Assembly (NCBI RefSeq): GCF_034932185.1
Contig: NZ_JAYGHW010000096.1
Coordinates: forward strand, 3,873 to 67,872
Source: Spirulina sp034932185
GTDB taxonomy: Bacteria > Cyanobacteriota > Cyanobacteriia > Cyanobacteriales > Spirulinaceae
DNA: 64,000 bases
Reading direction: 5' to 3'
Part shown: positions 16,632 through 25,253 of the stretch, one piece after another
How the letters are laid out: every line of letters begins with the position of its first letter
How positions within the stretch are numbered: position 1 is the stretch's first letter
Notes under the pieces: model-generated
Databases searched by the model: none
What the model was told of the DNA's origin: nothing
What the model saw: the letters and a program-made list of their open reading frames with translations, nothing else
Program-made: the position numbers and the translations under genes

Positions 16632-17552
16632 ATGAATAGCCTGCTCTCCGGACTTGATGATGTTGCACGCCAGATAACCGGTATGGATCGTAAAAAGAAA
16701 CCTAAAATGCTTGTTGTCGATGACGAGCCTGATAATCTTGATCTGCTCTACCGCACGTTTCGGCGGGATTTTCGCGTCTTTAAAGCCGAGAGTGGTATGA
16801 ATGCCCTCGAAGTTTTATCCGAAGAAGGAGAAGTCGCGGTGATTATCTCCGATCAACGGATGCCGGAAATGAAGGGGACGGAATTTCTCAGTAAGACCGT
16901 GCCGGATTTCCCCGATACGGTGCGGATTATTCTCACCGGGTTTACGGATGTGGAGGATTTGGTGGATGCGATCAACTCCGGCCAGGTCTATAAATACATC
17001 ACTAAACCCTGGGATCCCAACGAACTCAAGGCAGTGGTGGATCACGCCGCTGAAACCTACGATTTGCTCAAACAGCGCACCGAGCAACTGGAGCGAGCGG
17101 AGGAGCAGGCGAAACTGCTGGCCATGATTGCGGATGTGGCTCAGGAAAGCCTGGATCAGCCCCAAAGCTTAACGGCCTTGGCGGCGGCCTTGGGGGAAAG
17201 CTTTTCCGCTGATGGTTGTATTCTCCGCCAGGTTGAAGGGGGCCAATTGGGGGCAGAGGGCCGCCATGATCAGCCCATTGCCATTGAGAGCGATCCCCTC
17301 TTCCAAACCGCCCTCTCAACGGGGAATACGCAAGTGTGGGTGAATTCCGCCACCACTCCCCCGCCGGAAGGGTCAGAGTACGAAGCGGCAGGCTTGCAAG
17401 TTCATCTCGTTTTGCCTCTGCATTATCGGGAAAATTTGATCGCGCTGTTGTCGTTGCAGTGGGGGCGATCGCCTAAACCCAATGAGGAGGAAATCCACCT
17501 CATTCACCTTGCCGCGCAGCAAGTTGTACTGGCTTTGGCCGCCTTGGGATAA
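16632..17552 (+). CDS. Response regulator with REC and GAF domains
   Basis: A soluble signalling protein. An N-terminal receiver domain (MLVVDDEPDNLDLLYRTF, phosphoacceptor Asp in IISDQRMPEM, Thr in IILTGFT, Lys in YITKPW) is followed by a helical linker and a GAF domain of about 150 residues ending the protein. There is no DNA-binding or enzymatic output domain, so output is probably by protein contact or through a partner. The start is uncertain: ATG 16632 gives 306 residues with the receiver beginning near residue 23, while an in-frame ATG at 16548 would add 28 residues. It ends two bases before menG, so the two are probably cotranscribed. No histidine kinase is adjacent. Confidence 0.85.
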   Translation: MNSLLSGLDDVARQITGMDRKKKPKMLVVDDEPDNLDLLYRTFRRDFRVFKAESGMNALEVLSEEGEVAVIISDQRMPEMKGTEFLSKTVPDFPDTVRIILTGFTDVEDLVDAINSGQVYKYITKPWDPNELKAVVDHAAETYDLLKQRTEQLERAEEQAKLLAMIADVAQESLDQPQSLTALAAALGESFSADGCILRQVEGGQLGAEGRHDQPIAIESDPLFQTALSTGNTQVWVNSATTPPPEGSEYEAAGLQVHLVLPLHYRENLIALLSLQWGRSPKPNEEEIHLIHLAAQQVVLALAALG

Positions 17553-17554
17553 GT

Positions 17555-18259
17555 ATGGTAAAAACTCCCCAAGCGGACGCGGTGCAGGCGTTGTTTAACC
17601 GCATTGCCCCCGTCTATGACGACCTCAACCACCAGTTAAGCTGGGGGTTACACCGGGTTTGGAAAAAAATGGCGGTCAAGTGGGCGGCTCCCCAAAGGGG
17701 CGATCGCGCCTTGGATCTCTGCTGTGGCAGTGGCGATCTCGCCTTCCTTTTAGCGGAAGCGGTGGGGCCGCAAGGGGAAGTGATCGGCGTAGATTTTTCC
17801 GTGGCTCAATTAGCCGTAGCCGCAAATAGGGGGGGCGATCTCTATCCCCAAATCACCTGGCAAGAAGGGGATGCTCTCGCTATTCCCGCCCCCGATGCCT
17901 ATTTTGACTGCGCCACCCTCGCCTACGGCCTGCGCAACGTCACCGACATTCCCCGCTGCTTAGGGGAACTGCACCGCGTCCTCAAACCCGGCGGCCGCGT
18001 CGCCATCCTCGACTTCCACCGCCCCCAAAACCCCTGGATCCAGCAATTCCAAACCTGGTATTTGGATCAAGTGGTTCTACCCACGGCCACACAATTCGAC
18101 CTCAAAGCAGACTACGCCTACATTGCCCCCAGCGTCGAACGGTTCCCCACCGGAGCCGAACAGATCCACCTAGCGCAAGGGGCCGGCTTTTGCCAAGCTG
18201 TGCATTACCCCATCTTTGGTGGGATGATGGGGGTATTAGTTGCCCAAGCCGCCGCGTAA
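17555..18259 (+). CDS. menG: Demethylphylloquinone / demethylmenaquinone methyltransferase
   Basis: MenG (UbiE family) methylates the 2-phytyl-naphthoquinone precursor with S-adenosylmethionine, the last step to phylloquinone, the photosystem I cofactor A1. The 234 residues show the UbiE/COQ5 signatures: FNRIAPVYDDLNHQLSWGLH, the SAM-binding LDLCCGSGDLA, the ATLAYGLRNVTD stretch, and the second signature LHRVLKPGGRVAILDF. Length and order are those of cyanobacterial MenG. The start ATG lies just two bases after the regulator gene stop, and the DUF445 gene follows seven bases later, so these three form an operon. Confidence 0.92.
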   Translation: MVKTPQADAVQALFNRIAPVYDDLNHQLSWGLHRVWKKMAVKWAAPQRGDRALDLCCGSGDLAFLLAEAVGPQGEVIGVDFSVAQLAVAANRGGDLYPQITWQEGDALAIPAPDAYFDCATLAYGLRNVTDIPRCLGELHRVLKPGGRVAILDFHRPQNPWIQQFQTWYLDQVVLPTATQFDLKADYAYIAPSVERFPTGAEQIHLAQGAGFCQAVHYPIFGGMMGVLVAQAAA

Positions 18260-18265
18260 CCACCT

Positions 18266-19495
18266 GTGGATCCTGCAAATCTCTGGCTGATCCTCATCCC
18301 CCCCATTGCTGGGGGTGTGATTGGCTATTTCACCAATGATCTGGCTATTCAGATGCTGTTCCGTCCCTACAAACCTTTATTTGTCGGGAAATGGCGCGTC
18401 CCCTTCACGCCGGGTTTAATCCCCGCCAATCAGGAGCGGTTAGCGCAACGGGTGGCCGATACGATCATGGGTTCGCTCCTTACCCCTGGGGAATTGCAAC
18501 GGCTCACCCAGCGATTACTCCAAAAGGAAAGAGTACAGGAGGCCTTACTCTGGTTTTTACGCTTGGCCCTGAAACAGGTACAGGCGGAGCAGGAGCAAAA
18601 GACGGCGATGATCCTGGCTAATATTCTCCGGGATCTGTTTAGTGGTTCGCTGCCTCGGCTGTTGCGGGCCTTGGCGCGGCAAGAGGATTTTTTAGCGGAG
18701 CAAATTAACTATATTTTTGATCAGGTGGTGTTGGAGTTCCAACTGACGGATCCTCAGGCGCGGCAGTTGGCGGATTGGGTGTTACAGGTGATGGTTCCCC
18801 CAGATGTGTTACGCCAGGCATTAATTGAGTTTCTCACCGATCGCAATATTCAAATCATTGATGAGGGGCTACGGGAAAAAACCAGTGGTACAACCTGGGT
18901 GGTGGCCAATTTATTTGGGGTGCGCAATTCCCTAGTGCGGTTGCGGACGTTTTGTTTGGATGAGAAGGAAATTACCAATGCACGGCTGAAGGAGTTGGTG
19001 TTGTCGTTGGAGGTGCGCGATCGCCTCCGGTTTTGGTTACAGGAATTATCCCTGCAAAATCTCCCCTTAAGCACGGTGCGCCAATTGCGCAAAACCACCC
19101 GCGACACGATCCGGATCTACATCCAAGAGCGGGGGGGGGATTTGTTGGAGCAGTTGAGTGCTTCGGTGGATTGGGATAGTTTGGCGAAAATTTTGCTGAA
19201 GCGGTTGCGGGATTCGGAGGTGTTGAAAACTTCGTTGGAAACGGTGAGTTGGGAACTGGCTTTATTATTGGAGCGGTATTTAGAGGAGGAGTTAGAATTG
19301 CTAGTGGCGAAGATTCTCCCCATTCTCTCCCTCGATCAGGTGATTGTGGAGCGGGTGATGGCGACAACTCCGGCGGAGTTGGAAAGTACGGTGCAGGGGA
19401 TTGTTAAAAGTGAATTACAGGCGATCGTTAATCTGGGGGGAATTTTGGGGTTAGTGATTGGGGGGTTACAGTCGGTTTGGTTGTTATTACGCTAG
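18266..19495 (+). CDS. DUF445 family membrane-associated protein
   Basis: The 409-residue product starts at GTG 18266 with an N-terminal membrane helix (LILIPPIAGGVIGYFTNDLA), then the family motif AIQMLFRPYKP and PFTPGLIPANQERLA, a long, mainly helical middle, and a C-terminal hydrophobic segment (LGGILGLVIGGLQSVWLLL). This two-ended membrane layout with a helical body is typical of DUF445/YheB-type proteins, whose biochemical role is not established. It is the third gene of the regulator-menG-DUF445 run. The family assignment is confident; no function should be read from it. Confidence 0.85.
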   Translation: MDPANLWLILIPPIAGGVIGYFTNDLAIQMLFRPYKPLFVGKWRVPFTPGLIPANQERLAQRVADTIMGSLLTPGELQRLTQRLLQKERVQEALLWFLRLALKQVQAEQEQKTAMILANILRDLFSGSLPRLLRALARQEDFLAEQINYIFDQVVLEFQLTDPQARQLADWVLQVMVPPDVLRQALIEFLTDRNIQIIDEGLREKTSGTTWVVANLFGVRNSLVRLRTFCLDEKEITNARLKELVLSLEVRDRLRFWLQELSLQNLPLSTVRQLRKTTRDTIRIYIQERGGDLLEQLSASVDWDSLAKILLKRLRDSEVLKTSLETVSWELALLLERYLEEELELLVAKILPILSLDQVIVERVMATTPAELESTVQGIVKSELQAIVNLGGILGLVIGGLQSVWLLLR

Positions 19496-19536
19496 GGCTT
19501 GGTTGCGGAATCTTCTCAAGATCTAGCTGGGATGGA

Positions 19537-20496
19537 TCAGGGACGGGATTTGAGCCAGATTTCGAGGTCGGAGATGGTTTCGAGATCGAAGATCGCTTCG
19601 CTCAATGTGGCGATATCTTCAGCATTGAGGTCAAAAATTTGGGTTTGAAGCGGTTCAGGGATTGTCCCCAGTTTGCGGGTGAGTAGACGAAGAATTAAGG
19701 CTTGCTGGCCCTCCTGTCGCCCCGCTTCGCGTCCTTCTTCGCGTCCCTCCTCACGCCCTTCTTCTCGTCCCTCTTGGCGGGCTGTGTCGATGACATTATT
19801 CAAGTCTCGATAATACTTCAAACTGTTTTCATAACTATCCTGTTCTGGGCGGGAAAGGTTGGCCAGTTCTGCGACTTCAAAGAGTTGGTTAAAGATGGGG
19901 TCTTGTTGGAGGAGTTGGGGGCGATCGCTCATTTCTGCAAGATGCCGCAACACAAAGAGCCACTGATCGAGGGGAGTTTCCAGTTCTTCGAGGGTTTTGG
20001 TGAATTTGGGGAGTTCGATGTAGATAAATTGCAGTTTTTCGTAGAGTACGCGGCAATGTTGATCTTTGAGTTTGACGATGTGAATTAAGTCAGGCTCTTG
20101 TTGATGTTCTGCAAAGATAAAGTCAAGAATACCCACGGTATAGATGGCAGCTAATTGATAATTCCATTCACCTTTTTGGGCTTGGTCTTGAATGGGAAAG
20201 CTGGCGTAGTAAATGCTGCGATCTTTGAAGAAGTTTTGTTTGGCTTTTTGAATTTCAACGATGAACCGCTGGCCGTTGGTGGCTTGGCAATAGATATCGA
20301 AGATGGCTTTACGGTCGAGGGGGGTGTTGCCGAGGTTTTCGGTGTTTTTGTAGGTGAGGTCTTGGATTTGGTGGTGGGGGGGAAGGAGGGTATTAAGGAA
20401 GGCAATGGCGAGGGCTTTGTTGGCTTCGGTGCCGAAGATGCGTTTGAAGCCGAAGTCGGTGAGGGGGTTGATGTAGCGGTCTTGGAGGTAACTCAT
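19537..20496 (-). CDS. Rpn-family PD-(D/E)XK nuclease/transposase-like protein
   Basis: The N-terminal 230 residues match the RpnA/transposase_31-like nuclease family: INPLTDFGFKRIFGTEANK at the start, then KAIFDIYCQATNGQRFIVEIQ, whose D … ExQ pattern is the nuclease core. Rpn proteins are recA-independent recombination-promoting nucleases. Residues about 240-265 hold a run of REEG repeats (REEGREEGREEGREAG), encoded by a short tandem DNA repeat at about 19720-19775. Such repeats in this family are prone to length change. The protein is complete at 319 residues and stands alone. These genes are numerous in cyanobacterial genomes and may be selfish. Confidence 0.86.
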   Translation of the reverse strand: MSYLQDRYINPLTDFGFKRIFGTEANKALAIAFLNTLLPPHHQIQDLTYKNTENLGNTPLDRKAIFDIYCQATNGQRFIVEIQKAKQNFFKDRSIYYASFPIQDQAQKGEWNYQLAAIYTVGILDFIFAEHQQEPDLIHIVKLKDQHCRVLYEKLQFIYIELPKFTKTLEELETPLDQWLFVLRHLAEMSDRPQLLQQDPIFNQLFEVAELANLSRPEQDSYENSLKYYRDLNNVIDTARQEGREEGREEGREEGREAGRQEGQQALILRLLTRKLGTIPEPLQTQIFDLNAEDIATLSEAIFDLETISDLEIWLKSRP

Positions 20497-20633
20497 GGGG
20501 GGTTAACCGATGCTGGTTTTGAAGGTAGCGGGGTTGGGGGGTGAGCTAGACCAGGAGCGATCGCTTCCTGTCAACGAGCCATCTAACTTGATCCCAACTT
20601 AACCCAAGCCCACATCAACGACGAGTAAGCAGG

Positions 20634-21191
20634 TTATTCTTCTGTGGAAATAATCGCTGCTACGGGAATCGTCAGATCGGGAAAAGCGAGGGGTGAAATT
20701 GTGCCGGTGGTGAGGGTGATTTTAGAACCGTATTCCTCGCCCTTGGGTTGACGGTGAATGATTAATTCCCCAGTTTGTAAATTCACCAGCCAATATTCGG
20801 GAATTCCCGCTTCAGCGTAGAGATGATATTTCAGGGTTGAATCTTTCTCTAGGCTACTGTTGGCGTATTCAATCACCCAGAAAATATTTTCAGGATAGGG
20901 GTGATGCTTAAGATATTCACGACCGAGGGGGGCCACAATCGCAATATCGGGTTCCGGTTCAGAATCATTGGGGAGGGTGATGGGTTTGGCGGGACTGACG
21001 AGGGCGCGATCGCCTAAAATCCGAGCCAAATAAGCTCCGGCTGTACGGCTGAAATAAGCATGGGGTTCACCTTCTGGGGGCATAGGAACAATTTCTCCGG
21101 CAAGTAACTCCACAGGACGATCAACAAATAGCCCCGCTTTAATCATCTGATGATAATCGTCCAAACTCCATTTCAGCGTTGAGAGTGCCAT
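20634..21191 (-). CDS. Uma2-family (DUF820) putative endonuclease
   Basis: The 185-residue product shows the Uma2/DUF820 pattern: WSLDDYHQMIKAGLF at the N-terminus, VELLAGEIVPMPPEG, then EPEPDIAIVAP and FWVIEYANSSLEKD, where the spaced Asp and Glu residues and the Lys about 20 residues later form the restriction-endonuclease-like core, followed by YAEAGIPEYWLVNL. Cyanobacteria often carry dozens of copies; their role is unknown although a nuclease fold is predicted. It is a solitary minus-strand gene downstream of leuC, separated from it by about 90 bp. Confidence 0.87.
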   Translation of the reverse strand: MALSTLKWSLDDYHQMIKAGLFVDRPVELLAGEIVPMPPEGEPHAYFSRTAGAYLARILGDRALVSPAKPITLPNDSEPEPDIAIVAPLGREYLKHHPYPENIFWVIEYANSSLEKDSTLKYHLYAEAGIPEYWLVNLQTGELIIHRQPKGEEYGSKITLTTGTISPLAFPDLTIPVAAIISTEE

Positions 21192-21280
21192 GCTTCCTCC
21201 CCAAGGATTCGATTGATTCTAAATGATTGATCGGCTGTCGGTATTTTGACCTGTGATTAGACGAGATGATCTGTTTCAGA

Positions 21281-22684
21281 TCAAAGCAGATCTCGGACAT
21301 CGGCAACGGCTCCCTGAATGGCAGCAGCGGCCACCATGGCGGGACTCATGAGCAGCGTGCGGCCTTGGGGGGAACCTTGGCGGCCTTTGAAATTGCGGTT
21401 AGAAGAAGAGGCGCTGATTTGATCTCCTTGGAGCTTGTCCGGGTTCATTGCCAAACACATCGAACAGCCCGCTTCCCGCCATTCAAACCCGGCAGCTTGG
21501 AAAATCGTATCTAACCCTTCCGCTTCCGCCTGTTGTTTGACCCGCTCCGAACCGGGAACCACAAACGCCTTCACATTGGGGGCTACCTTGCGCCCTTGGG
21601 CAACCTTGGCGGCTTCCCGCAGGTCACTGATCCGGCCATTGGTACAACTGCCGATAAAGCAAACATCAACCGCCGTTCCCTTAATCGCTTGACCCGGTTG
21701 CAGTTGCATATAGCGATAGGCTTCTTCAGTGAGGGGGCGATCGCCCTCCCCAACCATCTCCAAACTGGGAATCATCTCATCCACACCAAGGCCCTGGCCC
21801 GGGGTAATTCCCCAGGTAATCGTCGGGGCAATGTCCGCCGCATCAAACTTCACCACATCGTCATATTCCGCATGGGCATCGGAACGCAGACTTTCCCACC
21901 AAGCCACCGCCTGCTCCCAAGCCTCGCCCTTGGGGGCAAAATCTCGCCCGTTCAGGTAGTCGTAGGTGGTTTGGTCGGGGTTGACATAGCCGCACCGCGC
22001 CCCCCCTTCGATGGACATATTACAAACGGTCATCCGCTCTTCCATGGACATCGCCTCTAGGGTCGTTCCGGCAAATTCGTAGGCATAACCCACGCCGCCG
22101 TTTACGCCCAATTTGCGGATAATATGCAAGACCACATCTTTGGCATAGACACCAGGGGCCAGCGTTCCATTCACTTCAACGCGACGCACCTTTAATTTTG
22201 CAAGGGCCAGGGTTTGGGAGGCGAGGACATCGCGGACTTGGGAAGTGCCAATGCCAAAGGCGATCGCCCCAAAGGCCCCATGGGTGGAGGTGTGGGAATC
22301 CCCACAGGCCACCGTCATGCCCGGTTGGGTGAGGCCCTGTTCTGGGGCGATGACATGGACGATGCCTTGATTGCCAGAACCAACGTTATAAAACCGGATG
22401 CCATGTTCCTGACAACTTTGCTCTAGGGCTTGGATCATTTCTTCCGCTAAGACATCCACAAAGGGGCGGGATTGGTCTTCCGTGGGGACAATGTGATCGA
22501 CGGTGGCGACGGTGCGCTCTGGGAAGAGAACGCTGAGGTGGCGATCGCGCATCATCCCAAAGGCTTGGGGACTGGTGACTTCATGGATCAGGTGGAGGCC
22601 AATAAAAAGCTGGGTTTGTCCCGATGGCAATGTCCCGACGGTGTGCAGATCCCAAACTTTATCGAACAGCGTACCCTTACTCAT
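21281..22684 (-). CDS. leuC: 3-isopropylmalate dehydratase large subunit
   Basis: LeuC with LeuD isomerises 2-isopropylmalate to 3-isopropylmalate in leucine synthesis, using a 4Fe-4S cluster. The 467-residue protein has the aconitase-family features: VACGDSHTSTHGAFGA near residue 130, one cluster Cys in FIGSCTNGRISDLREA, and the other two in GCSMCLAMNPD. ATG 22684 gives the usual MSKGTLFDKVWDLH start; an upstream in-frame codon would add seven residues. LeuD is not adjacent and must be elsewhere. Its promoter lies in the 99-bp gap shared with the divergent tRNA-Leu gene. Confidence 0.96.
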   Translation of the reverse strand: MSKGTLFDKVWDLHTVGTLPSGQTQLFIGLHLIHEVTSPQAFGMMRDRHLSVLFPERTVATVDHIVPTEDQSRPFVDVLAEEMIQALEQSCQEHGIRFYNVGSGNQGIVHVIAPEQGLTQPGMTVACGDSHTSTHGAFGAIAFGIGTSQVRDVLASQTLALAKLKVRRVEVNGTLAPGVYAKDVVLHIIRKLGVNGGVGYAYEFAGTTLEAMSMEERMTVCNMSIEGGARCGYVNPDQTTYDYLNGRDFAPKGEAWEQAVAWWESLRSDAHAEYDDVVKFDAADIAPTITWGITPGQGLGVDEMIPSLEMVGEGDRPLTEEAYRYMQLQPGQAIKGTAVDVCFIGSCTNGRISDLREAAKVAQGRKVAPNVKAFVVPGSERVKQQAEAEGLDTIFQAAGFEWREAGCSMCLAMNPDKLQGDQISASSSNRNFKGRQGSPQGRTLLMSPAMVAAAAIQGAVADVRDLL

Positions 22685-22783
22685 AAAACCAACCCGTAAA
22701 ATCAATAAAACAGGGTTTAAACCCCAGAGATCATCAAATTATATCGTTATTCTGAAAGATCATGCTAGAATACGCCACTGTAC

Positions 22784-22864
22784 GCGGACGTGGCGGAATT
22801 GGTAGACGCGCTAGATTTAGGTTCTAGTGTCCTTGGCGTGAGAGTTCGAGTCTCTCCGTCCGCA
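22784..22864 (+). tRNA. tRNA-Leu (anticodon UAG)
   Basis: An 81-nt class II tRNA folds from the sequence. Acceptor arms GCGGACG and CGTCCGC pair perfectly with discriminator A, the anticodon arm is CTAGA-TTTAGGT-TCTAG giving anticodon TAG, a short variable arm follows, and the T arm is GAGAG-TTCGAGT-CTCTC. The 3' CCA is not encoded. It lies between the divergent leuC gene and the end of a substrate-binding-protein gene. Confidence 0.95.
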
Positions 22865-22945
22865 TTCAATCCCTAGGGATGACCGCCCTTGCCCAGCGGA
22901 ATCCCGATCTGGAATTCCTGAGGGGTAGGAATGGCAACGCCCCCC

Positions 22946-24346
22946 TTAATTGTCCACGGGGACGAATTCGTACCCGAAACTGGTGCGGGTTCCTGCTTGG
23001 ATTTTGACGAGTTGGACGGCTTGGTTGCGATCGCCTGAGGGTAAAAATCGCACTTCTCCCGCCGAGCCGGGGGCGACAAAATCACTTTGCCCTAGGGCCG
23101 CTTTAACTCCGGCTCGATTGGGGCTGCGGCCAATGGCGGCAACGAGAGCTTGGGTAGCATCGTAGGCCATGGCGGTACGCCAATTCACTTCACCGCCCCA
23201 AAGCTGTTGGGCTTCTTTCGGAAAGGCAGCCCCCGGATTGCCAAGGATATGCCAGGGAATCGCCACCACCATGCCCGCCACATTGCCGCCTCCCTTTTGC
23301 AACACCTCAGCGGAGTAGGCATCATCTCCAGCTAACAGGGGTAGACGATTTTGATTGGCTGCGGCAATGGCGATCATCTGATCGATCACCGCTGAACTGG
23401 GGGCAAGCATCAACACCTCAGCACCAGCGGCGATCGCCTGTTGTAGGGCATTTTGGGCATTAAACCCACTGCTGGCCAGGTCAAATTCCCCCACCACATT
23501 GCCCCCCTGGCCGAAGAGATCGGTGGTAAAGACGTTCTTAATCGACTGACTATAGGCGCTTTGGCTGTTGTAAAACACCGCTGCCCTTTGCTTTTGGAGG
23601 CGGTTGAGTTGATATTGCGCCAAAGCACTGCCAGCAAAGCGATCGCTCGGCACAGTGCGGAAAATATAATCGCCAGCGGTGGAGAGTTCCACTGAGGTAC
23701 TGGTGGGGGAAATCATCGTCAGCCCCCCCGCTTCGTACACCGTCGCCGCCGCCAGGGAGCTATCACTACTGTAATGGCCCACCACACCTAAAATTTCCGG
23801 ATGATTGCTGACCAGAGTTTGAGCCACCTGGGCCACCACTTCGGGATCATCATCGTCATTAATGAGCAACACCTTGAGGGGAACGCCGTTAATGCCGCCG
23901 CTTTCATTGACGCTTTTTTGAGCTTGGGCCACACCCCGGAGTATTTCTTTCGCGATATTCATGGCGGGGCCGGCGGGAATGGCAACGGCGATCGCATAAC
24001 TATTGCTCTGTTGTTCGGCCTTGAGGTTTTGCAGATAGATCAGAGCTTCAGGATCATTGGGGGATTGACTTAACGCGGCTTCGAGGAGGGTAATGGCGCG
24101 GGGCAAATCTCCCGATTTAACCGCTTCCACGGCAGCCTGTTTATTGGGATTGATGTCATCGGTGAGGATCTCTGCTCCATCACTGAAGCGACTGGCTTGG
24201 TTATTGCTGCTCAAGGGGGCAACGAGGCCACCCGTGGTAGAGGGATTATTAGCACGATTAAGGAACCACCAGCCGCCCCCGCCAATAATTGTGCCGGTTA
24301 CGATAACGGAAATTAAGAGTGCTGCGGTTTCTTTTGCCTGTGCCAT
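22946..24346 (-). CDS. Branched-chain amino-acid-type ABC transporter substrate-binding protein
   Basis: The 466-residue product has an N-terminal membrane segment (ALLISVIVTGTIIGGGGWWF), a TPR-like helix pair near residues 65-110 (LEAALSQSPNDPEALIYL), and a type I periplasmic-binding-protein domain from about 120 to the end (VGHYSSDSSLAAATVYEAGG, ISPTSTSV). It resembles the LivJ/amide-binding family. No permease or ATPase is adjacent, so it may be a receptor or orphan binding protein. ATG 24346 is preferred to the GTG four codons upstream. The TPR insertion between anchor and ligand domain is unusual for a simple transporter component. Ligand unknown. Confidence 0.83.
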   Translation of the reverse strand: MAQAKETAALLISVIVTGTIIGGGGWWFLNRANNPSTTGGLVAPLSSNNQASRFSDGAEILTDDINPNKQAAVEAVKSGDLPRAITLLEAALSQSPNDPEALIYLQNLKAEQQSNSYAIAVAIPAGPAMNIAKEILRGVAQAQKSVNESGGINGVPLKVLLINDDDDPEVVAQVAQTLVSNHPEILGVVGHYSSDSSLAAATVYEAGGLTMISPTSTSVELSTAGDYIFRTVPSDRFAGSALAQYQLNRLQKQRAAVFYNSQSAYSQSIKNVFTTDLFGQGGNVVGEFDLASSGFNAQNALQQAIAAGAEVLMLAPSSAVIDQMIAIAAANQNRLPLLAGDDAYSAEVLQKGGGNVAGMVVAIPWHILGNPGAAFPKEAQQLWGGEVNWRTAMAYDATQALVAAIGRSPNRAGVKAALGQSDFVAPGSAGEVRFLPSGDRNQAVQLVKIQAGTRTSFGYEFVPVDN

Positions 24347-24436
24347 AGCGATCGCCACTGAGGGTTTTTTCTAGCCTAGCGAAGAATTTCCCCCAATCCC
24401 CCGAATCCTGGAAATCCGTTGAGATTTGTTACTGTC

Positions 24437-24484
24437 GGGGCGTTGGCGTAAGCCTGCCGGAGGCACAAAAATTTTTCGCCCCCT
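24437..24484. repeat. Long form of the dispersed palindromic repeat
   Basis: About 47 bp starting GGGGCGTTGGCG, through GCCTGCCGGAGGC, and ending TTTTTCGCCCC. It is nearly the exact reverse complement of the element at 39313-39358 (I count one mismatch). It lies just downstream of pyrF, and its GC-rich inner hairpin could terminate pyrF transcription. Confidence 0.65.
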
Positions 24485-24501
24485 CCTTGGCACACCCTCT
24501 C

Positions 24502-25197
24502 CTAGATTGCTGCCAATTCTGCCGTCAACCGCGCCCAAGCCGCCGCCGGATCCGGGGCATGGGTAATCGGCCGGCCAATCACTAAATAATCTGCCCCCGC
24601 TTGGAAGGCTGCTGTCGGAGTCATCACCCGTTGCTGATCTTGAGATTGCGCCCAGGCGGGGCGAATGCCGGGACAAACCAGGGTTAAATCTGGGCCGCAG
24701 AGTTGCCGCAGGGGGGCCGCTTCTTGGGGGGAACAGACAATGCCGGGAATGCCAGATTCCTGAGCCAGCAGCGCCAACTTCAGTACATATTCCGGTAATT
24801 CGAGGGGGATGTGGAGATCAAAGGCCAGATCGCGACTGCTCAGACTGGTGAGCAACGTGACGGCAAGGAGTTGGAGGCGATCGCCCGCCACTTGGGCTAG
24901 GGATTGCTCTAGGGCAACACGACCCGCTGGCGCATGGACGGTGAGAAAATCCACCCCATAGCTTTGGGCCGAACGCACCGCCCCGGCCATGGTGTTGGGG
25001 ATGTCATGGAGTTTGAGATCGAGAAAGATTTTTTTCTGACGTTGGTTCAATTCCTGCAAGATCGCCGGGCCAGCGGCAATAAATAACTCTAGCCCCACTT
25101 TCCAAAAGGCAACTTCCGGCAACTGATCCAGCAAAGTTAAGGCCGATACTGGACTGGGGACATCTAAGGGGACAATAATGCGATCGCTCAAAACCAT
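24502..25197 (-). CDS. pyrF: Orotidine 5'-phosphate decarboxylase
   Basis: PyrF decarboxylates orotidine monophosphate to UMP, the last step of pyrimidine nucleotide synthesis. The 231 residues are of normal length and contain the catalytic Asp-x-Lys-xxx-Asp in FLDLKLHDIPNTMAGAV, the LDVPSP phosphate/base region at the N-terminus, and VCPGIRP and YLVIGRPITHAPDP, which bind phosphate at the C-terminal end of the barrel. It follows tyrS on the same strand after 56 bp that contain one palindromic repeat copy. Confidence 0.96.
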   Translation of the reverse strand: MVLSDRIIVPLDVPSPVSALTLLDQLPEVAFWKVGLELFIAAGPAILQELNQRQKKIFLDLKLHDIPNTMAGAVRSAQSYGVDFLTVHAPAGRVALEQSLAQVAGDRLQLLAVTLLTSLSSRDLAFDLHIPLELPEYVLKLALLAQESGIPGIVCSPQEAAPLRQLCGPDLTLVCPGIRPAWAQSQDQQRVMTPTAAFQAGADYLVIGRPITHAPDPAAAWARLTAELAAI

Positions 25198-25228
25198 AAT
25201 TTATTTTTCTCGGTAGTTAATGATGGTA

Positions 25229-25250
25229 GGGGCGAAAAATTTTTCGCCCC
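25229..25250. repeat. Dispersed palindrome, perfect 22-bp copy
   Basis: GGGGCGAAAAA/TTTTTCGCCCC is a perfect inverted repeat immediately downstream of the tyrS stop codon, in the tyrS-pyrF gap on the minus strand. It could attenuate or terminate tyrS transcription, or simply be a copy of the mobile palindrome. Confidence 0.7.
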
Positions 25251-25253
25251 CCC

